48,633 nt of DNA from Klebsiella pneumoniae (lineage in GTDB: Bacteria > Verrucomicrobiota > Verrucomicrobiia > Limisphaerales > SXTU01). The notes under the pieces were generated by a model, which saw only the letters and a program-made list of their open reading frames with translations, was not told the origin of the DNA and ran no database searches. This document shows, one piece after another, positions 41,568 through 48,633 of the stretch. Numbering within the stretch: position 1 is the first letter of the stretch; the number at the start of each line of letters is the position of its first letter. The DNA lies in NCBI GenBank assembly GCA_943330855.2, contig CALQJI020000037.1, positions 1-48,633 of the forward strand. The letters are read 5' to 3'. The translations under genes were made by a program, and so were the position numbers.

Positions 41568-42359
41568 GTGCGCCGCCAGCTCCCCATCGCCCTAACGATT
41601 GCCGGTTCCGACAGCGGCGGGGGCGCGGGCATCCAAGCCGACCTCAAGACCTTCGCCGCCCTCGGTGTCCACGGCACCAGCGCCATCACTTGCCTGACGG
41701 CGCAGAACCCCAAGGGGGTCTCCGCCATCCAAGCAGCGAAGCCCGCCATCGTCCGCGCGCAAATCGAGGCCGTCTTCGCCGAACTGCGCCCCGCCGCCGT
41801 GAAGACCGGGATGCTCTTCGACACCGCCATTATCCGCGTTGTCGCCGACCACTTCAGCCAACTCCGTGGCCGAAAGCTGCCGCTCATCGTTGACCCGGTG
41901 ATGGTCGCCACCAGCGGCGCGCGCCTGCTCAAGCCCGCCGCCCTCCGCGCGATGCAAGCGGAGTTGCTCCCGCTCGCCACGCTCGTCACGCCGAATTTGG
42001 ACGAAGCCGAAATCCTCGTTGGCGCGAAGCTCAATTCCGTTGAAGACCTCCGCGCCGCCGCCCGCACCATTCACGAGCGCTTCCACTGCGCTGCGTTGGT
42101 CAAGGGCGGCCACCTGCGCGGCCTGCGCGAGGCCGTGGACATCTTCTACGATGGGGAAACGGAGTTACTCCTCTCCGCCCCCTTCGTGCGCGGCGTCGCG
42201 ACACACGGCACCGGCTGCACCTACTCCGCCGCCATCGCCGCCGCCCTCGCGCTCGGCCACGACCTCCCCGGCGCGGTGCATCTTGCGAAGGACTTCATCA
42301 CCCGCGCCATCGCGCGGAGCTACCGCGCCGCCGGGCATTTCGTGTTGAACCCGGAGTAG
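41568..42359 (+). CDS. thiD: hydroxymethylpyrimidine/phosphomethylpyrimidine kinase
   Basis: ThiD phosphorylates HMP and HMP-P for thiamine synthesis or salvage. From GTG 41568 it has 263 residues and begins VRRQLPIALTIAGSDSGGGAG, matching the family start; ATG 41508 would add 20 non-family residues. GSDSGGGAGIQADLKTF is the substrate loop, and GTGCTYSAAIAAALALG is the ATP/anion-hole motif with its Cys. No other thiamine gene or THI-box riboswitch lies nearby in this window. Confidence 0.94.
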   Translation: MRRQLPIALTIAGSDSGGGAGIQADLKTFAALGVHGTSAITCLTAQNPKGVSAIQAAKPAIVRAQIEAVFAELRPAAVKTGMLFDTAIIRVVADHFSQLRGRKLPLIVDPVMVATSGARLLKPAALRAMQAELLPLATLVTPNLDEAEILVGAKLNSVEDLRAAARTIHERFHCAALVKGGHLRGLREAVDIFYDGETELLLSAPFVRGVATHGTGCTYSAAIAAALALGHDLPGAVHLAKDFITRAIARSYRAAGHFVLNPE

Positions 42360-42680
42360 CTGCTTCGGCGTGCAGCCACCGATTTTGGGGCGAACGAAAC
42401 AGCGCGCAGCTTGAAGGCATCTCCGAGGACAGGTTTCTTCGCCTGAGGCCCATCAAACTTTTTTCTGTCTAGGCGGGCTCGGAATTCGTTCGCACTTCGG
42501 CTGAGTGAGGGGTAAAGGAATGCACCACGGGAAGCCATCCATCCGCCCCAATTTGTTTGCCCGCATTCCCTTGCCACCGCTTGGTGAATGCGCGCCGTCG
42601 CCTGCCGGTGCAGCCCACTCGCGGTTTGACACTACTTGCCGCTCCCCACAGGCTTTCCAGCAAGTTATCTAAGCACGCGC
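42360..42680. other. intergenic region before the giant kinase
   Basis: About 320 bases without gene-like coding. There is no strong hairpin. It presumably holds the thiD end and the kinase promoter, but neither a terminator nor promoter boxes could be placed. Confidence 0.4.
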
Positions 42681-45600
42681 ATGAATTCTCTCCTCCCGAG
42701 GTTGCGTCGGCTGCTGCTGGTCGCGTTCGTTTTGGGTCTCATCTCGTTCGCGGCCTTGGACTGGTGGCTGACCGGCAAGTTCAACTTGGTCTTCCTCAGC
42801 GTTTGCGCTGTCGTCCTAGCGGCTGGCACGGGAGGCATCTACCTCCTCCTCCTCCGCGACATCCAAAAACGCGAGCAGACGCACGCCAAAAATCACGAGG
42901 CGCGGCAGACCTTTGAGGCACTCACGCAGTCCGCGCCCGCCGGCATCTTCCGCGCGAACCAGCAGGGCGACATCCTCTTCGTCAACCCCCGCTGGAGCGC
43001 CCTCACCGGTCGTTCGCAGGCGGAGAGTCAGGGCTTCGGTTGGCTGCTCGCCGTCTATCCCGACGACAGCAAAAAAGTCACTGAGGAATGGCGTAAATGC
43101 GTGCGCGGCGAGAAGGATTTCCGCCTCGATTTCCGCGTCCGCAACAAGGACGGCTCCATCCGCTGGGTCGCCGCCCAGGCCGCCCGCCACCTCGATGAAC
43201 GCGAACAACCCGACGGCATCATCGGCTCCATCTTTGACATTCACGAGCGCAAGTCCGCCGATGACGCGCGCCTCACCGAGCAAACCACTCTGCTGGATGC
43301 CTCGATTGCGAAGGCCCAGCAGGAGTCATCCTACCGGAAGGAAATGGCCGCCGAACTCGAGCGCCGCGCGGATGAGCTCAAGAAGCGCGACACCGAGATT
43401 GAGTCCGCCAACCGCCAGCTTTGGGCAGAGCTTTCCGGCCGCGAACAAGTCGAGGCCGATCTCGCGAAAGCCCGCGACGAGATGGAGAAAGCCGTCGCCG
43501 AGCGCACCTCAGGCTTCACCGACATCATCGGCGGTTTGGAAGCACTCGTTGCCGAGCACGAACTCGCGGAGAAAACCGTGCGCGCTGAGAAGGCCGAGCT
43601 GGAGAAGCGTGCCAGTAGCTCCCCCGTCGAGCTGGAGGCGTTGCGCAACCGACTCCAGGACGAAGGCACCCGTCGCCAGATCGCGGAGGACGAGTTGCGC
43701 TCGCTCCGCGACGACTTCGATAAACTCCAGATGGTGGGTGACGCGCCGGACACCGCCAACGAGACGCTTCACCATCGCCTGCAAGCCGAGGCACAGCGAG
43801 CCACGCGTCTCGAAGCCGAGCTGGAGTCACTCCGCGTTGCACTCCAGGCCGAGCATGAAAAAGCCGAGCGAGCGGATGCTGACCGCGAGTTGTCCGAGGA
43901 GGCGATGGTGCAGACCAACACCGGCATCCAGCAGCGCATGATGGAGCTGGGCGCGGAACTCGAACAGGCCCGGGAACAACACGCCGCCGACCTGCTGCAA
44001 CGCGAACAGGCCGCCGCGAACCCAACCGGTGCCGAAGCCAACCCCGAACTCCTCGCACGCATCGCTGCGCTCACCGAGCGTCAGGTGCAGTCGGAAACCG
44101 AGCTGACCGCACAGAAGCAAGCCGCGCGCGCATCGAACGACGAGCGTAACCTGCTCCTTCAGCAACTCCGCGAGACTACGGCGGCCCAGGCCGAGTTGGA
44201 GCAACAGCTCGTCACCGCTCGGCTGGCCGGGGCCGGGCTTGCCGAAGTGGACGCAGCGGCCCGCGAACAGGCCGAGGCCGAGCAGCGCGCCGCACACGCA
44301 TTGCTTGAGCAACGCATCGCGGAGCTCGAAACCGCCCGCCAGCAACACGACGCGGAAGCGGCCGCGTCCGCGCAGGCTGCGGCGGAGCAAAGCAGCTTGC
44401 ACGCCGTGCTGGAGGCCGAACTCCGCGAGCAACTCGAACGCGCCACCGTCGCGAGCCAGCAGCAGTTGCAGACCGCGCTCAGCCAATTGCAGGCCGAGAC
44501 AGAGCTGCGCGCACAGGCCGAGCGTTCACTGAACCAAGCACAGTCCGAGACGGAGCGGTTGCAAGCCGAGGCCACCGCCTCGCTGGCGGCAACGCGCGCG
44601 CAAGGGGAGCAAGCCGCGACGCAAGCTGAAGCGATTCTCACGGCGACCAAGGCCGACTTGGTCGCGCAGTGCAACGCACTCACCGAACTCCGTGCTGAGT
44701 TGCAACGCAGCGAGGCCACCCGAATCAAGGCCGAAGCGGACGTCCAGCAGACAAGCACCGCTGCCGAGCAGATGGTCACCGAGACGGAGCAGCAGCTCGC
44801 GGGCGTGCGCCAGCAGTTGCAGGCCGAGACGGAGCGGCGCGCGCAGGCGGAGTCCGCGTTGGGCCAGTCCAAATCGGAAACGGAACGCCAGCTCGCCGAG
44901 GCCACCGCTGCGCTCACCGAGGTCCGCACCCGGTTGGAGCACACCGAGGCCGCCCGCCTCGCAGTCGAGACCGCCACGCAGCAGACAAGCACGGCAGCGG
45001 CGCAGCAGGCGTCCGACACGCAGCAGCAGCTTGCCGAGGCCACCGCCACGCTGGCTGAAATGCGCGGGCAACTGGAGCAGGTCACGAGCACCAGCGGCCT
45101 TCGGGAAGCCGACTTGCTGAAGGCCGCTGCCGAGCAACAACAAAAGCTCGCCGACGCCGACGCGGAGCTGAAGAAGACCTGGGAAAACCTGATTCTCGAA
45201 ATCGAACAGCGCGAAAGCCTCGACCAAAAAATCGCGGCGACCAAGACGGAGGCTGAACAACAACTGGCGCAAACCCGCACGGAACTGGAACAGCAACTCG
45301 CCGCCGTGGCGGAGGCGCGAGCGCAAGCCGAGCGCGCAAACGCCGACCGCCAGCAGAGTGAGGAGAGTCTGTTGCAAGCCAGCCGCTCCTCCGAGGAACG
45401 CGTAACGCTGCTCGCTTCCGAGTTGGAGCTCGCCCGCGAGGCGTTGCGCGCCGAGACCGCGCGACGCGAGGAGATCGAGACCGCGCTGCCGAAGACGAAG
45501 ACGGAGCTGGGCCAGCGCCTCGCCGCTGCTGCGGCCGAGAACGCCGGCTTGCAGGCGCGGATGGATTTCGAGGCCGCCGAGCGCGAGCGCGTCGAGGCCG

Positions 45601-48600
45601 CGTGGAGACTGGCGAATGCCGCCACGGAGCAGCACGCCGCCGAGCTCGCGGTCCAGCTCGACGCCGTCCGAGTGGAATTTCGCGCCGAGACAACGAAGCG
45701 CAGCAAGGCTGAGGCCTCCGCACTTCAAGTCCGCACGACGCTCGACGAAACGAATGCCGAGAGCCGCCGTGCCCTCGCTGCCGCGCAGGACGAACTGGCC
45801 GAGAAGGCAGCCGAGGTGGTGACCGTGGGGGTGACTTTTGAGACAGCCAAAGCCGCGCACGCGAAGGCACTCGCCGAGGCGCTCGCCGCGCAGGCGGAGT
45901 TGCAGTTGCGGGTCGAAAAGGAAACCGCCGCGCGGCACACGACGGAGCGGGAGTTGCGCGAGAGTTTCACCGACGCCGAGCGCACCACTTCGGCGCTCAA
46001 GGCCGATCTCGATGCGGCGTTGCAGGCACGGCAAGCGGAAGCGGCCAGCCACGAGCAGTCGGCTGAAGCCGCCCGCCACACTGAGGCGGAACTGGCCCGC
46101 CGGCTCGACACCGAGGTCGGTTCCCGGGAGGAATTAGAGCAGAAACTCCAACTCGCCACCGCCGAGGCAAGCCGCACCGCGAACGAACTGCAAGCCAGGC
46201 TGGCCACCACCCTCGCTGCGCAAGAGGACGAAGCGAAACGTCGCGCTCAGTCTGAAGAAGCCGCTCGCCAAACGGAGGCGGAACTCTCCCATCGGCTCGA
46301 CACCGAGGTCGGTGCCCGGGAGGAATTGGAGCAGAAACTCCAGCGCGCCAACACCGAGGCCAGCCGCACCGCGAATGAGTTGCAAGCCAGGCTGGCCACC
46401 ACCCTCGCTGCGCAAGAGGACGAAGCGAAACGTCGCGCTCAGTCCGAGGAGGTCGATCGTCGCACCGGGGCCGAGTTGACTGAACAGCTCGCCGCTGCGG
46501 TGGGCGCTCGCGAGCAACTGGAGCAGGCCTTTCAACGCACCGCCGCCGAAGCCAGCCGGGTGGAACAGGCACGTCAGGCCGAGACCGCTTCCGCCCGCAC
46601 CGCGCAGCGCGATGAGACGAAGCGACGCGAGCAGGCCGAGGCAGAGTTGCGCCGCACGAAGTCGGAACTGGATCGCGAGCTTCGCGACGCAAACCTGGAG
46701 TTACTCGACATACGGTCGCGCCTCGACAGCGAACTCGCTGCGCGCCGGCAGGTCGAGGAGGTCGCCCTGCAAAACGCCGGCAGTGCCAACCAGCGACTCG
46801 CCGAGCGGCAGGCGGAGGCGCTGAGCTTGGCCGAACAGCTCCGCACCGAGACCGAGCAGCGCGAGCGGACGGAGGCGGAGTTGCAGCAGACGCGCGCTAC
46901 GCTCGAACAGCAACTCGCAGACACCACCAGCTCGCTGGCCGAGATGCGGGTCGAGTTGGAACTCGAAACCGAGGAGCGCCTGCGTGTTGAACGTTCGCTT
47001 TCGGAGGACACCACTTCACTGGAAGCCCGCGTCAGCGAGCGCAGCGCAGTGTTGGAAGCGACACAGCAGCAGCTCGACGCGGAACGCGCGGGTCGCGCAG
47101 CCGCCGAGACGGAACTGACGAGCCGCCGCGCGGAGTTCGGTCGCATCAATGCGGAACAACAGCAGGCCATCGAGGAAGCCGCTGCTCGTTACAAGACGCA
47201 CTTCGCCGAGCGTGGCCGCGCGGAGGAGCAGTTGCGCCTCGCCGCGATGAGCGCCGAGCAGCGGTTGCGCGATCGTGCCATTGATCTCGAGGCCGCTAAC
47301 CAAGCCCTGCGCGTCGAGATGGAGAAGCGCCTGCGCATGGAGCTCTTGTGGCAGATGCAGCGCGAGGATGCGGAGCGCCGGATGGTCGAGCTGACCGCTG
47401 CGCTGCGCACCGCCGAGGCCAAGGCGGGCACGGACTCCGCCGAATTGCGCCACGCACATGACGCGTTGCAGCAGGCACACGCCGCACTAGCCCAACAGTT
47501 TTCTCAACGCGAAACGGAGCTCGCCGCCGAACTGGCCGCGACCCACGCCCAGGCTGAAAGTCTGGACCGCGCGCATTTGCAGGCGAGTCAGACCACGGCG
47601 GCGGTGCAGGGCCAATTGAACACCACGCGCTCGGAGCTGGAGATGCTCGAACGCCAGTTCACGCAACGGGTGAGCGCACTCGAGTCCGTCGAGTCGCGGC
47701 TGCAAGAGGAGAGCACGCGCCGTGAGCGCGCCGAGGCCGAGCTGGATCAGTTGCGCGACGGCACGGAGCGCGAACTCGCCGAGCGGCTCGCGGCTCTTCA
47801 CTCCGTGAAGCTGGCGTGGGGGCAGGAGTCCGCACAGCTCCGTGCCGCGCAGGAGGAATTGAGCCGCGTCAACGCCGCGTTGAACGAACGGCTGGCGAAG
47901 GTGACGGAGGAGGTTGCCATCGCCCGTGAGCAGACAGAACAGGAGTCCGCCCAGCGCCATGCGATGGAGGAAACCATGCAGTCGCAGCAAGGCGAGGTGG
48001 CTTTGCGCGTGTCGGAAGAAACGGCGAATTTGAACGGGCGCGTTCAACAGTTGGAGTGCGAGCTCGCCGTGTCGCAGCGCGCCGAGGAGCAGTTGCGGCA
48101 CAAGCGTATCGAGGCCGTCAGCACGCTGGCCGGCGGCATGGCGCACGAGTTGAACAACGTCCTCGCGCCGGTGCTCATGGCCGCGCAGCTCCTGCGCAAG
48201 CAGGTCAGCGGCAAGTCCCGCACGCTCGTGGATAGCGTGGAGTCCAGCGCCCAGCGCGGCGCGGACATCGTCAAGCAGGTGCTCACCTTCGCGCGCGGCT
48301 TCCACGGCGAGCGCGCGCCGGTCTCCCCCGAGATGCTCGTGCGCGACATCGTGCAGTCCGTGCAGGAGACCTTCCCGCGCAACGTCCGCGTCAGCAGTGA
48401 AATCGGGGGCGAGCTGCTGCTCATTTCAGCCGACTCGGCGCAACTCCATCGGGTGCTGCTCAACCTCGCCGTCAACGCACGCGATGCGATGCCCTCCGGC
48501 GGCACGCTCAAGTTCAGTGCGGAGAATATTGTGGTGGACGAGAGCTTCATCCACCACCGCCGGGCGACCGGCGCGAAGGCGGGCGGCTACGTTCTGTTCC

Positions 48601-48633
48601 GCGTGACGGACTCGGGCGTCGGCATCCCGCGCG
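42681..48633 (+). CDS. giant PAS sensor histidine kinase with about 1,600-residue coiled coil (3' end outside window)
   Basis: ATG 42681 opens 1,984 codons that stay open to the window edge, so the protein is truncated only by the window. Residues about 8-28 and 35-57 are two membrane spans. Residues about 75-190 are a PAS/PAC sensor (SAPAGIFRANQQGDILFVNPRW, then VRNKDGSIRWVAAQAARHLD). Residues about 195-1800 are an uninterrupted Ala/Glu/Gln/Arg-rich helical stretch of predicted coiled coil. The HisKA phosphoacceptor is in STLAGGMAHELNNVLAPV (near residue 1820), followed by the N box LLNLAVNARDAMPSGGTL and the start of the G1 box, VTDSGVGIPR. The H-box form is that of kinases that often end in a receiver domain. 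Frame is consistent throughout; no internal stop was seen. Confidence 0.9.
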   Translation, partial: MNSLLPRLRRLLLVAFVLGLISFAALDWWLTGKFNLVFLSVCAVVLAAGTGGIYLLLLRDIQKREQTHAKNHEARQTFEALTQSAPAGIFRANQQGDILFVNPRWSALTGRSQAESQGFGWLLAVYPDDSKKVTEEWRKCVRGEKDFRLDFRVRNKDGSIRWVAAQAARHLDEREQPDGIIGSIFDIHERKSADDARLTEQTTLLDASIAKAQQESSYRKEMAAELERRADELKKRDTEIESANRQLWAELSGREQVEADLAKARDEMEKAVAERTSGFTDIIGGLEALVAEHELAEKTVRAEKAELEKRASSSPVELEALRNRLQDEGTRRQIAEDELRSLRDDFDKLQMVGDAPDTANETLHHRLQAEAQRATRLEAELESLRVALQAEHEKAERADADRELSEEAMVQTNTGIQQRMMELGAELEQAREQHAADLLQREQAAANPTGAEANPELLARIAALTERQVQSETELTAQKQAARASNDERNLLLQQLRETTAAQAELEQQLVTARLAGAGLAEVDAAAREQAEAEQRAAHALLEQRIAELETARQQHDAEAAASAQAAAEQSSLHAVLEAELREQLERATVASQQQLQTALSQLQAETELRAQAERSLNQAQSETERLQAEATASLAATRAQGEQAATQAEAILTATKADLVAQCNALTELRAELQRSEATRIKAEADVQQTSTAAEQMVTETEQQLAGVRQQLQAETERRAQAESALGQSKSETERQLAEATAALTEVRTRLEHTEAARLAVETATQQTSTAAAQQASDTQQQLAEATATLAEMRGQLEQVTSTSGLREADLLKAAAEQQQKLADADAELKKTWENLILEIEQRESLDQKIAATKTEAEQQLAQTRTELEQQLAAVAEARAQAERANADRQQSEESLLQASRSSEERVTLLASELELAREALRAETARREEIETALPKTKTELGQRLAAAAAENAGLQARMDFEAAERERVEAAWRLANAATEQHAAELAVQLDAVRVEFRAETTKRSKAEASALQVRTTLDETNAESRRALAAAQDELAEKAAEVVTVGVTFETAKAAHAKALAEALAAQAELQLRVEKETAARHTTERELRESFTDAERTTSALKADLDAALQARQAEAASHEQSAEAARHTEAELARRLDTEVGSREELEQKLQLATAEASRTANELQARLATTLAAQEDEAKRRAQSEEAARQTEAELSHRLDTEVGAREELEQKLQRANTEASRTANELQARLATTLAAQEDEAKRRAQSEEVDRRTGAELTEQLAAAVGAREQLEQAFQRTAAEASRVEQARQAETASARTAQRDETKRREQAEAELRRTKSELDRELRDANLELLDIRSRLDSELAARRQVEEVALQNAGSANQRLAERQAEALSLAEQLRTETEQRERTEAELQQTRATLEQQLADTTSSLAEMRVELELETEERLRVERSLSEDTTSLEARVSERSAVLEATQQQLDAERAGRAAAETELTSRRAEFGRINAEQQQAIEEAAARYKTHFAERGRAEEQLRLAAMSAEQRLRDRAIDLEAANQALRVEMEKRLRMELLWQMQREDAERRMVELTAALRTAEAKAGTDSAELRHAHDALQQAHAALAQQFSQRETELAAELAATHAQAESLDRAHLQASQTTAAVQGQLNTTRSELEMLERQFTQRVSALESVESRLQEESTRRERAEAELDQLRDGTERELAERLAALHSVKLAWGQESAQLRAAQEELSRVNAALNERLAKVTEEVAIAREQTEQESAQRHAMEETMQSQQGEVALRVSEETANLNGRVQQLECELAVSQRAEEQLRHKRIEAVSTLAGGMAHELNNVLAPVLMAAQLLRKQVSGKSRTLVDSVESSAQRGADIVKQVLTFARGFHGERAPVSPEMLVRDIVQSVQETFPRNVRVSSEIGGELLLISADSAQLHRVLLNLAVNARDAMPSGGTLKFSAENIVVDESFIHHRRATGAKAGGYVLFRVTDSGVGIPR
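46104..46487 (+). repeat. 64-codon tandem duplication inside the coiled coil
   Basis: Two adjacent units of 192 bases (46104-46295 and 46296-46487) are closely similar, and a 62-base block is identical (46190-46251 and 46382-46443). Each unit starts LDTEVG and includes REELEQKLQ and NELQARLATTLAAQEDEAKR. The similarity extends about 65 bases upstream of the first unit. Because the period is a multiple of three it keeps the frame. It shows how the coiled coil grows by in-frame duplication. Confidence 0.85.

Noticed and set aside
44159..45706. 515-codon leftward Ser/Cys/Ala-rich ORF in the kinase region
   Set aside because: It is the complement of Ala/Glu/Gln codons in the coiled coil, and similar ORFs appear along the entire rod. 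The forward frame links PAS and kinase domains without a break.
1..48633. CRISPR array or cas genes, rRNA genes, riboswitches
   Set aside because: No regularly spaced direct repeats, no cas-like proteins, no rRNA sequence and no recognisable riboswitch core (including THI-box before thiD) were seen.

Overview
The window is about 48.6 kb of GC-rich bacterial DNA. The gene content points to Verrucomicrobiota, probably a Pedosphaera/Limisphaera-like lineage. The main signs are a Tat-exported DUF1501 protein beside a very large DUF1549/DUF1553 protein, a PSCyt1-type cytochrome fused to an FGE-sulfatase domain, many secreted hydrolases, and several families of short palindromic repeats in the gaps. 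This placement is inferred from gene families; no 16S or other marker search was possible.

Layout. Bases 1-1564 are a stretch of an integron-type gene-cassette array. Three near-identical attC sites (391-483, 777-866, 1475-1564) separate a small membrane protein, an unknown 79-residue protein and a YefM/YoeB toxin-antitoxin pair. No integrase is visible; it may lie off the left edge. A hairpin-rich gap follows. Then comes a leftward housekeeping block, 2.1-10.5 kb: a two-gene pyruvate:ferredoxin-type oxidoreductase, a TrmN6-like methyltransferase overlapping aspS, and the ribosome GTPase der. Next are a rightward secreted esterase and an MFS transporter (10.9-13.1 kb), which meet the leftward DUF1501 and DUF1549/1553 pair at a shared terminator.

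From 17.5 to 27.1 kb the genes run rightward: gltB-gltD (glutamate synthase), aroB with an overlapping unknown gene, an isoaspartyl peptidase/asparaginase and a small membrane-anchored protein whose 5' end contains a 29-bp inverted repeat. From 27.2 to 31.3 kb are two leftward exported proteins: a double PSCyt1-FGE fusion, and a large protein resembling the fungal Agd3 polysaccharide deacetylase (CE18). A tRNA-Pro(GGG) and an AT-richer, gene-poor stretch follow, then a frameshifted TPR remnant next to leuB.

From 34 to 38.1 kb are secreted or accessory proteins: a ConA-like protein, an FmdB zinc ribbon, an HTH-metallo-hydrolase fusion, an esterase and a beta-propeller. They are followed by tRNA-Leu(CAA), serA, a parvulin-type foldase and thiD. 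The right end is occupied by a giant sensor histidine kinase of at least 1,984 residues. In it, two membrane segments and a PAS domain are separated from the kinase core by roughly 1,600 residues of predicted coiled coil; the gene runs off the window.

The core genes cover fermentative or anaplerotic 2-oxoacid metabolism, ammonia assimilation, aromatic amino acid, leucine and serine synthesis, thiamine salvage and translation. The secreted genes suggest breakdown of polysaccharides and esters. The most unusual items are the cassette array, the giant coiled-coil kinase and the Agd3-like deacetylase.
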